Below are positions 50,106 through 59,937 of a stretch of DNA of 64,000 nucleotides, piece by piece. The position numbers were made by a program, and so were the translations under genes. This stretch comes from an uncultured Dorea sp. (GTDB lineage Bacteria > Bacillota > Clostridia > Lachnospirales > Lachnospiraceae), in NCBI GenBank assembly GCA_910588745.1, contig CAJURK010000002.1, forward strand, positions 1 through 64,000. Reading direction: 5' to 3'. Under the pieces are notes generated by a model. It did not search any database. It was not told where the DNA came from and worked only from the letters and a program-made list of their open reading frames with translations. Each line of letters starts with the position of its first letter. Position 1 is the first letter of the stretch.

Positions 50106-50795
50106 TTATCTGTAACTGCGAGCCCCAAACAATCCGGTTCCAACCCGAATCATGGTAGCACCCTCTTCGATCGCAATTTCATAGTCATTTGTCATACCCA
50201 TAGAAAGCACACTCATAGTAACATTATCTGACTTATTCTCCCCAATGTCAACAGCTAAGTTACGTAAGCGGCGAAAATATATGCGATTATCTTCCGGGTT
50301 ATCTACAAAAGGCGCTATTGTCATCAACCCTTTGATTCTAATGTGAGGCAAATTACTGATGTTCGAGATAAGTTCTATCGTATCTTCCGGCATTACGCCA
50401 AATTTAGATTCTTCTTTTGCCACGTTCACTTCGATTAATATGTCAGCCGTCACCCCTTTTTTGGCAGCTTCTTTTTCGATCTCCGATGCAAGCCGGAAGG
50501 AATCCACAGAGTGAATGAGTTCTACTTTATCGATGATGTATTTCACCTTGTTCCGCTGAAGATGGCCGATCATATGCCAGGATATATCATCCGGAAGCGC
50601 GTCAACTTTGTCAGTGATTTCCTGGACTTTATTTTCTCCGAATATGCGGTTCCCCAAATCATAAGCTTCCCGCAGCATCGGGATTGGTTTGGTTTTACTG
50701 ACGGCAATCAACGTAACCTCATCTCGCTTCCTTCCTGCTCTCTTACAGGCCGCCTGAATCTTTGCCTCTACCGCTTCAAAATTATCTTTCAGCAT
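50106..50795 (-). CDS. YggS-family pyridoxal-phosphate homeostasis protein
   Basis: A 229-residue PLP-binding TIM-barrel protein (YggS/PROSC). The PLP Lys is in VTLIAVSKTKPIPM, and WHMIGHLQRNKVKYI, IEVNVAKEESKFG and LSMGMTNDYEIAIEEGATMIRVGTGLFG-type (shortened) motifs follow. It maintains B6 vitamer balance. Located 29 nt upstream of sepF, as in most Firmicutes. Confidence 0.95.
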   Translation of the reverse strand: MLKDNFEAVEAKIQAACKRAGRKRDEVTLIAVSKTKPIPMLREAYDLGNRIFGENKVQEITDKVDALPDDISWHMIGHLQRNKVKYIIDKVELIHSVDSFRLASEIEKEAAKKGVTADILIEVNVAKEESKFGVMPEDTIELISNISNLPHIRIKGLMTIAPFVDNPEDNRIYFRRLRNLAVDIGENKSDNVTMSVLSMGMTNDYEIAIEEGATMIRVGTGLFGARSYR

Positions 50796-50809
50796 TTATC
50801 ATCAACTCC

Positions 50810-52210
50810 TTAAAATACGATATCATTATCCCGCACAGTATCACAGTCAAGAGCTATATGGTCATAATTGGACAGCCCGTAATCATTTCCATTGGAAATA
50901 ATATAATATTCATCGCTTTCGCAAAGGATATTTACCGGACGGAACACTGCGTAACCTTTGTTTATGTTATATACGCCTGATAGAGAATCCTTTTCTTTTA
51001 GCGTACAGGTGTCTCCGGAATCCGGTTTTAAGAGTACCGTCCCCTCTTTCAATAGATTCATATCGATATATACCATATCCGTCCCTATATCTCGGTAATA
51101 AACCGTTACAGGTTCAAATACTACTGAATTACGCTTTCCCTGAACCATGACTCCCGTTTCGTTACTGTTTCCGCCTCTGGTCAGATAATCCTGAGGAATG
51201 GTGTAAAATTCTTTTTTGGTCACGGCAGATTTCGGTATCTTTAAGCCGGTTTCATCTTCAAGAATCAATTCAATATCAAGAAAACGTTCTGTGGCATACC
51301 GAATCATGGAATGGTCAAACGTAAAAAAACCAAGATTGGAGTCCGCTGTGTTATATAGAGCAAATTCTGCCCAAGTAGTTTCATTATCTTTGGAGAATCG
51401 TACTTTAATGTATTCTTTGTCGGCAACTTCTTTTGCCATGGCGTTATCCAATTCAACGGCGACGGTCCAGATATCGCTGGTTATCAGCTTATACACCGGA
51501 TCGCCTGCATAGACCTTCATATCATTCGTTAAGTCCATGCTCTCATAGTCTGTTTTGGCTATGATATCTTCGGTTACTTTATCAAGTGTCAGGTCTTCGT
51601 ATCCGTCAATCGTATAGACGATAATTCCGTCTGATTGGGCGGCATATACATCCAGTCCCTCTGTACCGTTTGCCAGAAGCGACTCCAGTTTTGCCTGGCG
51701 GCTCTGTGCAAAATTGGTCTGCACCACATCCATTACCGAATTTTTTAGAGCGTAGACGTCGCTGTACTGCTCTGGCTGAAAGCTGTCGGAAAAACTCTGT
51801 GTTTTCTGAAGAATAGAAGCTTTTGTTTCCGCCGTTAACTCCGCGTCCCCGGCTTCGGCAGAAGTTTCCTCCGTTCCCATTTCCATAGTGTCAATATCCA
51901 GTTTATTAGGTGAAAGCGTATACACGTCTGTTTTTTTCCCTACCTTGCTGCCCTCCATCGCGAAATAGTTGATATATCCTTCGGCTTCTGAAACGACCAC
52001 TTCTTCCTCTCTGAGAACAATGCCTTTATACGCCGTATCCTTCAGGATAGAGCCTTCACGTACTTCATACACGGAAACGCGTCTTCCTGTCACATAAATT
52101 AAAACTGTGATGACCAGATAAATAAAGATAATACCAAAGAGTACTACGCCTACATTCCAGCGCCGTTTTTTCTGATAAATCTGTATATTAGCCAAATCAT
52201 TTCCTGCCAA
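50810..52210 (-). CDS. HlyD-like membrane-fusion protein of the sepF cluster
   Basis: A 466-residue protein with one N-terminal membrane segment (about 21-42) and an extracellular part resembling HlyD/biotinyl-lipoyl-like adaptor domains (VREGSILKDTAYKGIVLREEEVV near its start). No transporter gene is nearby. The same type of gene is found next to sepF-yggS in Clostridia, so a role at the division site or cell envelope is likelier than export (inference). Confidence 0.72.
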   Translation of the reverse strand: MAGNDLANIQIYQKKRRWNVGVVLFGIIFIYLVITVLIYVTGRRVSVYEVREGSILKDTAYKGIVLREEEVVVSEAEGYINYFAMEGSKVGKKTDVYTLSPNKLDIDTMEMGTEETSAEAGDAELTAETKASILQKTQSFSDSFQPEQYSDVYALKNSVMDVVQTNFAQSRQAKLESLLANGTEGLDVYAAQSDGIIVYTIDGYEDLTLDKVTEDIIAKTDYESMDLTNDMKVYAGDPVYKLITSDIWTVAVELDNAMAKEVADKEYIKVRFSKDNETTWAEFALYNTADSNLGFFTFDHSMIRYATERFLDIELILEDETGLKIPKSAVTKKEFYTIPQDYLTRGGNSNETGVMVQGKRNSVVFEPVTVYYRDIGTDMVYIDMNLLKEGTVLLKPDSGDTCTLKEKDSLSGVYNINKGYAVFRPVNILCESDEYYIISNGNDYGLSNYDHIALDCDTVRDNDIVF

Positions 52211-52229
52211 TTCGCTTCATCCCCCTCTG

Positions 52230-53171
52230 TTATAGCCCTCTTAGAGCGGCGCCGTTCAGATAATGGAACTCTTTGCCCTGAAAACTTCCCCTCTCCATCA
52301 TCATTTTTTCAAATTCGTCTTTTAATTTCCACCAACTGACGCCCCAGTTACAAAAGGCAGACGATTCTTCGGGAATCCTTGAAAACAGTCGTTCCACAGC
52401 AATTTCCGGAGAAAGGTATTCTATAAAATGAACCAGCCGATTCAGATATTCTTCCTTGGAACATACCGCTATTTTACCATCTTTATACCATTCGCACAAT
52501 AAGCTGTTTTTTGCGATATAAAGAGAATGCAGTTTTACGGCCGGGATTTTTAACGCCGATAAAAATTTAGCGCTTTCAATACTGTCCGTCAGCGCGTCGC
52601 CCGGAAGGTTTAAAATTACATGCGCGCATATCTCAAAAGTAAACTTTTGAATATGAAGTACCGCGTCGATAAATTCTGACAATCCGTGTCCTCTGTTCAT
52701 ATTAGAAAGGGTATGATAATTTACTGTTTGGAGTCCCAGCTCAATCGTAATCCCAATGGAAAACTTTTCGGATATCTCCTTCAGCGCTTTTAGATAATCA
52801 TCACGGATACAATCCGGCCTGGTAGAGACGGCAATTTCCACGATATTATCCACAGCAGCAGCTTCGGTCATATATGTTTTAAAATCCGCAAGCGGCAGAT
52901 AGGTATTGGTATAGTTCTGAAAATACGCGATAAATTTGCGCGCATGGTACTTCTTTTCGATCAGCGCCTTTCCTGCAATGAGCTGTTCTTGTACGGAAGC
53001 TCCAAAGGACGCAGACTCAAATCCGGTTCCCTGTTCGGCGCAAAATACGCATCCTCTATTTCCGTGTTTCCGGTTTGGACAGGTCACAGGCAGGGAGATC
53101 GGAAGTTTATAAACTTTTTCCAGGTATTTTTTCTTTAAATATTCGGAATATGAATAATATAAATCTGTCAT
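52230..53171 (-). CDS. TIGR01212-family (YhcC-like) radical SAM protein
   Basis: A 313-residue radical SAM protein. The cluster motif is in CPNRKHGNRGCVFCAEQGTGF; the spacing differs from canonical CxxxCxxC, as is usual for this family. IAYFQNYTNTYLPL and ELGLQTVNYHTLSNMNRGH follow. Its substrate is unknown. It lies 19 nt upstream of the HlyD-like gene and is divergent from a DUF378 gene. Confidence 0.9.
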   Translation of the reverse strand: MTDLYYSYSEYLKKKYLEKVYKLPISLPVTCPNRKHGNRGCVFCAEQGTGFESASFGASVQEQLIAGKALIEKKYHARKFIAYFQNYTNTYLPLADFKTYMTEAAAVDNIVEIAVSTRPDCIRDDYLKALKEISEKFSIGITIELGLQTVNYHTLSNMNRGHGLSEFIDAVLHIQKFTFEICAHVILNLPGDALTDSIESAKFLSALKIPAVKLHSLYIAKNSLLCEWYKDGKIAVCSKEEYLNRLVHFIEYLSPEIAVERLFSRIPEESSAFCNWGVSWWKLKDEFEKMMMERGSFQGKEFHYLNGAALRGL

Positions 53172-53226
53172 GAATAAATGTTTCCTAACTCGTATATACT
53201 ATCCTCACAGTAAAGGAGGAATACGC

Positions 53227-53430
53227 ATGAAATGGTTTGATAATACAGCGCTAACACTAGTAATCATCGGCGCGGTCAATTGGCTGTTGGTCGGTATCTT
53301 CCGCTTTGATCTGGTAGCCTTTATATTCGGAAATTTAAGCTGGATATCCCGAATCGTATATGCTATCGTTGGGTTATGCGGTCTTTACCTCATCAGTCTG
53401 TATGGACGCATCTATTCCAGCGAACAATAA
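53227..53430 (+). CDS. DUF378 small membrane protein
   Basis: A 67-residue protein with two hydrophobic segments, matching DUF378 (NTALTLVIIGAVNWLLVGIF, then SRIVYAIVGLCGLYLISLY). I chose the ATG at 53227 (AAAGGAGG upstream); an in-frame ATG at 53170 would overlap the divergent gene. It is the only plus-strand gene in the 46.5-64 kb block. The function is unknown. Confidence 0.85.
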   Translation: MKWFDNTALTLVIIGAVNWLLVGIFRFDLVAFIFGNLSWISRIVYAIVGLCGLYLISLYGRIYSSEQ

Positions 53431-53434
53431 TAAG

Positions 53435-53463
53435 GAGGGGTATGATGCCCCTCTATTTTATTG
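53435..53463. terminator. Terminator between the DUF378 gene and the carboxypeptidase gene
   Basis: GAGGGG (53435-53440) and CCCCTC (53448-53453) with a 7-nt loop, followed by a T-rich run; it overlaps the 3' end of the convergent carboxypeptidase gene. Confidence 0.75.
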
Positions 53464-54435
53464 GATATTGGGTATCTGGTTAATGATCGCGCTCATATCT
53501 TCATAGAGAAGCGGCTTAGAATCCGCTCCCATTACAATGGATATATAGGAATTTCCCCCATTATCCTGATTTAAAAGTACCAGACAGTTCCCTGCTTCCC
53601 CTGTATATCCCGTCTTCCCGCCGATAACCGAAGCCCCGTGGGGAAGTTCTGCCTCGCCTCTTGCATAAAAACTTGTAGGCTCCCAGTTTTCCTGCCGGAC
53701 AGTTCCGCCGGCATCGGTAATATCAGCCGTATAAGAAGAGACGCGGATAATATTTACAAATTCTTCATATTTAATACATTCATTAAAAATCAGATATAAA
53801 TCATATGCAGTCGTATAATGATTCTCATCATGAAGCCCGTGAGGCGTCGTAAAATTCGTATTGACAGCCCGAAGTTCCTTTGCCTGTGCATTCATCATAG
53901 CTGCAAATCCTTCTATGTCGCCGCCCACGTATTCCGCAATGGCCGCCGCATTATCGTTTCCTGACTCAAGAAGCAGTCCGTAAAGCAGGGCGCCCATGGT
54001 CAGCCGGTCTCCTTCCCGCAGCCCGCAAACCGATGCGTCGGCAGGAAAACTTGCGGCTGCCGCGCTTGCACTGACGGTTACAACTTCATCGACACTGCAG
54101 GATTTCAAAGCGACAAGGGCGGTAAGAATCTTTGTTGTACTTGCGGGATAAAGCTTTTCGTGCATATTATATGCATAATCAACCTGACATTTGTTCACGT
54201 CAAAGAGTGCGGCCGCATGCAGGGAAACGTCGCCTGCGAAGCCTTCGATCTCCACATTCCCGCTGCTGACGCATAAATCCTCCGCGTACAGACGCCCTTC
54301 ATAGAGATTACGGTTGTAATTTTCATGTTCATATTCGGCAATGATCGGCTCTGTTTTTCCCTTACAGCCGGTACAAAGAGAAACGGCCGACAGAATTACG
54401 CAGCAATAAATCGGTATTTTATCTATACATTTCAC
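53458..54435 (-). CDS. D-alanyl-D-alanine carboxypeptidase (S11), lipoprotein
   Basis: A 325-residue penicillin-binding protein that trims the terminal D-Ala of peptidoglycan stem peptides. The N terminus ends in a lipobox-like LCTGC, so it is probably lipid-anchored. Catalytic motifs are SxxK in PASTTKIL, SxN in ESGNDNAAA and KTG in GGKTGYTGEAG. It starts at a GTG (54435) and overlaps the 3' end of mgsA by 17 nt. Last gene of the mre-min operon. Confidence 0.92.
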   Translation of the reverse strand: MKCIDKIPIYCCVILSAVSLCTGCKGKTEPIIAEYEHENYNRNLYEGRLYAEDLCVSSGNVEIEGFAGDVSLHAAALFDVNKCQVDYAYNMHEKLYPASTTKILTALVALKSCSVDEVVTVSASAAAASFPADASVCGLREGDRLTMGALLYGLLLESGNDNAAAIAEYVGGDIEGFAAMMNAQAKELRAVNTNFTTPHGLHDENHYTTAYDLYLIFNECIKYEEFVNIIRVSSYTADITDAGGTVRQENWEPTSFYARGEAELPHGASVIGGKTGYTGEAGNCLVLLNQDNGGNSYISIVMGADSKPLLYEDMSAIINQIPNIQ

Positions 54436-54814
54436 GCCAATCCAAATCTCCTCTGTCTAGTGCTAATACGATCAGTTCCGCCGTGGTAAGATTACTTGCC
54501 ATAGGAATATTGTGCATATCGCAAAGTTTGATTACGTCATTCACATCCGGTTCATGAGGCTTTGCGTCCGTCGGATCCCGAAGAAAAATCAATGCGTCAA
54601 TATCGTTCTGCGCAATCTGGGCTCCAAGCTGCTGCTTTCCGCCTAACGGACCGGCAAGATATTTGTGAACAGATAAGTTGGTCACTTCTTCAATCAAACG
54701 TCCCGTCGTTCCCGTGGCGTACAGGCTGTGCCTGCTTAGAATTCCCCGGTATGCGATACAGAAATTCTGCATCAGGGTTTTCTTTGAATCGTGTGCGATT
54801 AAACCTATGTTCAT
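54419..54814 (-). CDS. mgsA: Methylglyoxal synthase
   Basis: A 131-residue enzyme that converts dihydroxyacetone phosphate to methylglyoxal and phosphate, relieving sugar-phosphate build-up. The family blocks IGLIAHDSKK, ATGTTGRLIEE, GPLGGKQQLGAQIAQ and FLRDPTDAKPHEPDV are all present. It lies 13 nt after rodA in a cell-shape operon, a placement seen in other Clostridia. Confidence 0.96.
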   Translation of the reverse strand: MNIGLIAHDSKKTLMQNFCIAYRGILSRHSLYATGTTGRLIEEVTNLSVHKYLAGPLGGKQQLGAQIAQNDIDALIFLRDPTDAKPHEPDVNDVIKLCDMHNIPMASNLTTAELIVLALDRGDLDWREMYR

Positions 54815-54827
54815 CGTTTTACACTCC

Positions 54828-55958
54828 TTACTTATATTTTTTTGGCTGAAGGCTGACGTTTAATACCAGCCCGATACCAAAGTACAAACTTACTAAAGAG
54901 GTCAGTCCATAACTGACAAACGGCAGCGTAATTCCCGTATTTGGGAATATCTGAGTCGCTACTGCAATATTAATAAACGACTGGATTCCAATCAGCGTGC
55001 CTACCCCGCAGCAAATGATCCGTCCAGACATATCCTGCGCCCGGACGCCGACCAAAATACATTGTATCACTATCAATAATAACAGAGCTATCACCAGACA
55101 GCAACCCACAAATCCCAATTCTTCTCCGATAATTGCAAAAATAAAATCTGTCTGCGGCTCCAGAATAAAGTTTCCGTTTTTTACGGAAGTCGTCGTATTG
55201 TTATTCAACCCTTTGCCAGTTAACTGTCCGGAGCCGATTGCCATTACTGAATTATTCTGCTGATAAGCCTCGTCGCTTGCGTATTCTTCCGGATCTAACC
55301 AGGCAAGAATTCGTTTCTGCTGATAATCGTCCAGAATCTTCTGGTTCGGCTGTACCACAATGCTTAAGAAAATAATTGCCGCAGGAATGGTAATTAACAG
55401 CACTGCTCCGATAAAACGATAGCTCAGCCCTCCTATATACATCAGAAAGCAGAACAAAAGCGCAGTACAGATGGTTGTAGACAGATTCGGTTCCTTGTAG
55501 ATTAGAACCAGCGGAATCAATATCAGTACGACAGCTTTTATAATCGTCTGGCGTTCGCTTAAGTCCTGTTCATGTTTCATAATAAACCTTGAAAAGAAAA
55601 GGATCAGCAGAATCTTTGCCAGTTCGGAAGGCTGAAAATTGGTAAAACCAATATCAATCCAGCGCCTTGCGCCATTGACATATACGCCGATTCCCGGAAT
55701 GAGGACAATCGCTAGCATAAACACAGAAGAAAAATACAAAATCCAGTAAAATCCTACAATCCAGACATAATCAATCAGAGACACGACGGCCATAACGCAG
55801 AGTCCAAGCACTACGCCCACAATTTGTCTGTTCTGGTAGCTTTGGTTTGCGCTGCCTACCACGAGTATTCCGATCAGGGATATGGTAAGAACCAGTATCA
55901 CCAGACTAAATTTGTAATCTTTTAATTTGTATGGTCTACGAAGTTTAATCAGTTTCAA
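54828..55958 (-). CDS. rodA: RodA/FtsW/SpoVE-family (SEDS) peptidoglycan polymerase
   Basis: A 376-residue polytopic protein with about ten hydrophobic segments. SEDS signatures are GARRWIDIGFTNFQPSELAK, YKEPNLSTTICTALL, QTDFIFAIIGEELGFVG and TGITLPFVSYG. Its place in the mre-PBP2-min operon points to RodA, the elongation polymerase paired with PBP2. It overlaps minE by 4 nt. Confidence 0.93.
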   Translation of the reverse strand: MKLIKLRRPYKLKDYKFSLVILVLTISLIGILVVGSANQSYQNRQIVGVVLGLCVMAVVSLIDYVWIVGFYWILYFSSVFMLAIVLIPGIGVYVNGARRWIDIGFTNFQPSELAKILLILFFSRFIMKHEQDLSERQTIIKAVVLILIPLVLIYKEPNLSTTICTALLFCFLMYIGGLSYRFIGAVLLITIPAAIIFLSIVVQPNQKILDDYQQKRILAWLDPEEYASDEAYQQNNSVMAIGSGQLTGKGLNNNTTTSVKNGNFILEPQTDFIFAIIGEELGFVGCCLVIALLLLIVIQCILVGVRAQDMSGRIICCGVGTLIGIQSFINIAVATQIFPNTGITLPFVSYGLTSLVSLYFGIGLVLNVSLQPKKYK

Positions 55959-56167
55959 TGCTCTTCTCCTGTTAGCTGAATATGTATGGCGGACCTGGTA
56001 ATCGATACCTGGAAGTCTTCTTTGGTTATCTCTACATATCTGGAAAGCGTTTTATAGAGTTCATGGCAGATCAGGTCATACTCTTTCGGTTTACAATGCA
56101 CCCGGTCGGCAACCAGAAGCGCCTCTAACCTTTCCTTTGCAATCCGTACCGACGATCTTTTTACCAT
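55955..56167 (-). CDS. minE: Cell division topological specificity factor MinE
   Basis: A 70-residue MinE: SVRIAKERLEALLVADRVH is the MinD-stimulating helix, and YVEITKEDFQVSITRSAIHIQL forms the C-terminal domain. MinE restricts MinCD to the poles. It lies 12 nt after minD; minC is not in this window. Confidence 0.92.
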   Translation of the reverse strand: MVKRSSVRIAKERLEALLVADRVHCKPKEYDLICHELYKTLSRYVEITKEDFQVSITRSAIHIQLTGEEH

Positions 56168-56179
56168 CAGGAAAACCTC

Positions 56180-56971
56180 CTAATTTTTCCTAAAAAGATT
56201 GGAAAGCCGGCTGAAAAAGCTCTGCCCTTTGCTCAGATCAAGGAACGGAATTTCTTCTCCTAAAATCCTCCGGCATATATTGGAATATGCGTCCCCGGCA
56301 AACGATTCCATTCCGATCACCGGAACTCCCTGGTTGGTTCCGATTACAATCTGCTCGTCGTCGGGAATGGTTCCAAGCAAGGGAATTGACAAAATCTCCG
56401 TCACATCGTCCACCGACATCATGTCCCCTCTTTTTACCATATCGATTCGGATTCGGTTAATGATTAAATCCATCTTCTTAAAATGTTTCGACTCCAACAG
56501 GCCGATAATCCTGTCTGCGTCCCGGATTGCGGAAACCTCCGGCGTAGTCACGACAAAGGCTCTGTCCGCCCCCGCGACGGCATTTTCGAATCCTTGTTCA
56601 ATCCCCGCCGGGCAGTCCAGCAATACAAAATCATACTCCTCCCGGAGTTCTTCCGTCAGCTTCTGCATCTGCCCCGGAGATACGGCAGTCTTATCCTTTG
56701 TCTGCGCGGAGGGAAGCAGGTACAAATTCTCATACCTTCTGTCCCTGATCAGCGCCTGCTTCAGTCTGCACTTTCCCTCTATCACGTCTACCAGGTTGTA
56801 TACGATAAGGTTCTCAAGTCCCATCACTACATCCAGATTCCGAAGACCTAGATCCGTATCGATGATTACAACCTTTTTATCAAGCTGTGAAAGTCCTGCT
56901 CCGATGTTCGCGGTAGTAGTTGTTTTGCCTACGCCGCCTTTTCCTGAAGTAATAACAATAACCTCGCCCAT
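56180..56971 (-). CDS. minD: Septum site-determining ATPase MinD
   Basis: A 263-residue ParA-type ATPase. The deviant Walker A is GKGGVGKTTT, switch I is in VIIDTDLGLRNLD, and switch II is in LLDCPAGIEQGFENA. The C-terminal amphipathic membrane-targeting helix is LSNLFRKN. It controls division site placement with MinE. Confidence 0.97.
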   Translation of the reverse strand: MGEVIVITSGKGGVGKTTTTANIGAGLSQLDKKVVIIDTDLGLRNLDVVMGLENLIVYNLVDVIEGKCRLKQALIRDRRYENLYLLPSAQTKDKTAVSPGQMQKLTEELREEYDFVLLDCPAGIEQGFENAVAGADRAFVVTTPEVSAIRDADRIIGLLESKHFKKMDLIINRIRIDMVKRGDMMSVDDVTEILSIPLLGTIPDDEQIVIGTNQGVPVIGMESFAGDAYSNICRRILGEEIPFLDLSKGQSFFSRLSNLFRKN

Positions 56972-57006
56972 GATAATCCTCCTGCTCTTTCCGTTATCGA
57001 ATCTGA

Positions 57007-59937
57007 TTAATCGCTGTGTGCTGACACAGTTACTTTTTTGGCAGTTCCGGTAATCAATTCTTCCGGAGCTGTTATTTCGTAATAGTATTCCATAACATCA
57101 TTTCCTACTTCGGCGGCAAATGTAGAGCTGTATCCGTTTGCAATTCGTATTGCCATTGCCAGTTCCGGATTACTGCTGGGCGCAAAGCCTACAAATAAAC
57201 CATGGTCAGGATGTGATGTACTCTGCTGTGCGGTACCGGTTTTACCAAATAGCTGGATTTCGCTAATGTTGAGCTTTCCGAATACGGTATGGTTATTTTC
57301 CACAACTCCCCGCATTCCTGCGTGAACCAGATCCCATGTGTTCTGTGAAATTCCCTCTACGGTATTCTTTATCTTTGGTTTCTGCTGCATTTTCACCTTT
57401 CCGTCAACCGTTTCCACCCGGTCTAACAGCGTCAGATCGTATACGGTTCCCCGGTTTGCAACGGCGGAAATGTATCTGGCAAGCTGACTGGTGGTGTAGT
57501 TGTTAGTACCCTGTCCCATTGAGGAACGAACAGAGTCTTCATCCGATATTTGCGGATCTGTTTCCGGAACCTCAATTCCGGAAACGGTGTCGAGACCGAA
57601 CCTTACCGCATAATCCTTTAACTTGTCCAGTCCCAAATTGTTGGAATATTCCCGCTCGGCCGGATTTCCATTCTCATCATAAATGATTTCGTCGGAGGGG
57701 CTGTCCATGCCCAGCCGAAATCCCAGTTCACAGAAAAATACGTTGCAGGAATGTGTAAGCCCTCCTACAATTCCTACCGTTCCATGGGCGCTTGGATACA
57801 CCCAGCAGCGCACGTTAGGTTCTACACTGTCATAAACGCCGTCGCAATTGATATAGGTATTTTCAGAAATAACGCCTTCCGTAAGTCCTGCGATTGCCGC
57901 CAGCGGTTTATAGGTGGAACCAGGAGCGGTTTTTTCCTGTGTGGCATTGTTGTAAAACGGACGGGAAGAATCGGTTACAAGCTGATTGTAATATACGCTG
58001 TCCATGGAGTTTGCCAGCCGGTTATTGTCGTATCCCGGATAGGATACGCAGGCCAATACGCTTCCGTCATTCGGATCTGTAATGACGACCGAGCCGGTAC
58101 AAGGCTCCAGTCCAAGCTGTCCAGGCGTAATATCCAGCGTTTCAATTTTTCCCCGGATAAAATCATAAGAGCTTAAACTTCCGTCGGCAAGCGCATTGTA
58201 TTGTCCGGCGTCCGGTTCCAGTATGTTCTGTTCATAGAGAACCATTGCAATGTCTCTTCCGGAAACGCGGCCTGCTTTGATCATATAGCGGTAAATAAGC
58301 TTTTCAAATGAGTTGCTGCCGTCAAGCCTGTCCTGTACATAGGAAATCATAGCCTGATAAATCTCAGAAGCGTCCGAATACGTCTCGCCTTTCTGCAGAT
58401 ACTTGGAAAGCCTGGATACATTCAGCCAATTTTCGGAAATCGCATAGTTTAAATAGTTGTAAATATTAATGGTTTCATCATCTTTCCACTGCTGATATGT
58501 TTCATCTTTCGTATCGATCGCTTCCTGCATCAATACGCCGTCGGCAGTCAGGATATCGCTTACAATAAAAGACTGGTAAGCCTGCCATTCCCGTTCCATA
58601 TCTTTATAGAAAGGCGCGTTCGGATCCCTCATATCCGCGGCAAGCTTTTCTAAAACCATCTGTTTATATTCATGAAAGGAAGCAGCAATCCGCTGTTCCG
58701 CAGCCCCTGCTTCTTCGTCGTCAAAATGATCCATATCAATAATGTCATTCCCGATAAACTGATAGTACATATCCCCGCTTGCGACAACTACGTCGGCCGC
58801 ATTCTGACACTGGGATCTGTCATAATCCAAAACATCCGACATCTTAGCAAGCAGAATCCCCGCCAGTTCCTGTTCTAGAATGTCGTAAGCGGCCTTCTGT
58901 AAGTCCGCGTCTATCGTTAGATACAAGTCGTTTCCCGCGCTGGATTTCTTAATCGTGGAAGACTCAATTACTTTTCCTACACTGTTTACATACAAACGAA
59001 CCTGCCCCTTCTCGCCCTGCAGATCACCGTCCATAATCTGTTCGAGCCCCGATTTTCCGATCGTATCCGTAAGCGAGTACCGTTTTTTCTCTCTTGCGCT
59101 TAACGTATCGTATTCCTCCTGCGAAATCTGTCCCGTATAGCCGATAATATTGGCAAAATATTTGCTGTCGGCATACCGTCTCATGGAATCCTCGGCAATT
59201 TCTACGCCAGGAAGCTCGTCCATCGCTTCCATAACTGCCGCAACGGTTTCCTCACTTACATCCTCTGCAACCGTAACCGGAATGAACTTCTGGAAGCGGT
59301 TCAGTCCAATCGCGTACCGAATGGTGACCAGTTTCAATACTTCCGACTTCGTATAGTCATCCTCGTCGATTCCGTAACCGTACAGCTCGTCCGTACAGAG
59401 ATAATGGATGATATCTTCCGCAGTCTGACGGCGCTGCTCGTCGGTCAGTTTATCAATGGTACTTAAACCATAAACGTCCGCAATAAATCGCAGCCGCAGA
59501 GTTTCGTCCTCCATCGTAAATTCATATTCCCCGTTTTCAAGCATAATATTAAAATCATGGATAACGGAATCGTCGTTCTCTTCTACTAATTTGATGATCT
59601 GGCGTATCTCTTTGTTCAGAGCGTCATTCTTTTCGCTGCTTTCGTTATAATTGTCTTCAATTGTCACCGAGTAAGCAAGTTCATTGTAGGCGAGAAGTTT
59701 GCCGTTTCTGTCATAGATATTGCCCCTTGTCCCCTGAATGGTACGGGTTTTCTGAATCTGAAGCTTGTAATCATCCAAATATTGCTGCCCGTTTACAATC
59801 TGCAGTTTAAACAATCTTCCCACAAGAATAACTGACAGAATACAAAATACTGTCATTACCACAAAGACTCTTGTTTTGAAATATTCTGCGGCGGCATTTT
59901 TCAGCCGCTCCCATAAACTATACAAATCTGCTTGCAC
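57007..59937 (-). CDS. mrdA: Penicillin-binding protein 2 (elongasome transpeptidase) with large insertion
   Basis: A 976-residue class B PBP, much longer than the usual 600-700. Order: short cytoplasmic N terminus, one membrane segment (about 23-40), pedestal domain (about 60-330), transpeptidase domain with catalytic Ser674 in APGSTYKPL, SCN (730-732) and KTGTA (899-903). About 250 residues (roughly 360-610), acidic and mainly helical, interrupt the transpeptidase domain between DLYLTIDADLQKAAYDI and CTGSVVITDPNDGSV. It crosslinks wall during elongation with RodA and MreBCD, whose genes flank it. It overlaps mreD by 20 nt. Confidence 0.93.
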   Translation of the reverse strand: MQADLYSLWERLKNAAAEYFKTRVFVVMTVFCILSVILVGRLFKLQIVNGQQYLDDYKLQIQKTRTIQGTRGNIYDRNGKLLAYNELAYSVTIEDNYNESSEKNDALNKEIRQIIKLVEENDDSVIHDFNIMLENGEYEFTMEDETLRLRFIADVYGLSTIDKLTDEQRRQTAEDIIHYLCTDELYGYGIDEDDYTKSEVLKLVTIRYAIGLNRFQKFIPVTVAEDVSEETVAAVMEAMDELPGVEIAEDSMRRYADSKYFANIIGYTGQISQEEYDTLSAREKKRYSLTDTIGKSGLEQIMDGDLQGEKGQVRLYVNSVGKVIESSTIKKSSAGNDLYLTIDADLQKAAYDILEQELAGILLAKMSDVLDYDRSQCQNAADVVVASGDMYYQFIGNDIIDMDHFDDEEAGAAEQRIAASFHEYKQMVLEKLAADMRDPNAPFYKDMEREWQAYQSFIVSDILTADGVLMQEAIDTKDETYQQWKDDETINIYNYLNYAISENWLNVSRLSKYLQKGETYSDASEIYQAMISYVQDRLDGSNSFEKLIYRYMIKAGRVSGRDIAMVLYEQNILEPDAGQYNALADGSLSSYDFIRGKIETLDITPGQLGLEPCTGSVVITDPNDGSVLACVSYPGYDNNRLANSMDSVYYNQLVTDSSRPFYNNATQEKTAPGSTYKPLAAIAGLTEGVISENTYINCDGVYDSVEPNVRCWVYPSAHGTVGIVGGLTHSCNVFFCELGFRLGMDSPSDEIIYDENGNPAEREYSNNLGLDKLKDYAVRFGLDTVSGIEVPETDPQISDEDSVRSSMGQGTNNYTTSQLARYISAVANRGTVYDLTLLDRVETVDGKVKMQQKPKIKNTVEGISQNTWDLVHAGMRGVVENNHTVFGKLNISEIQLFGKTGTAQQSTSHPDHGLFVGFAPSSNPELAMAIRIANGYSSTFAAEVGNDVMEYYYEITAPEELITGTAKKVTVSAHSD

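Noticed and set aside
56199..57053. A 284-codon plus-strand ORF opposite minD
   Set aside because: Ser/Thr/Pro-rich shadow of minD with no family resemblance.
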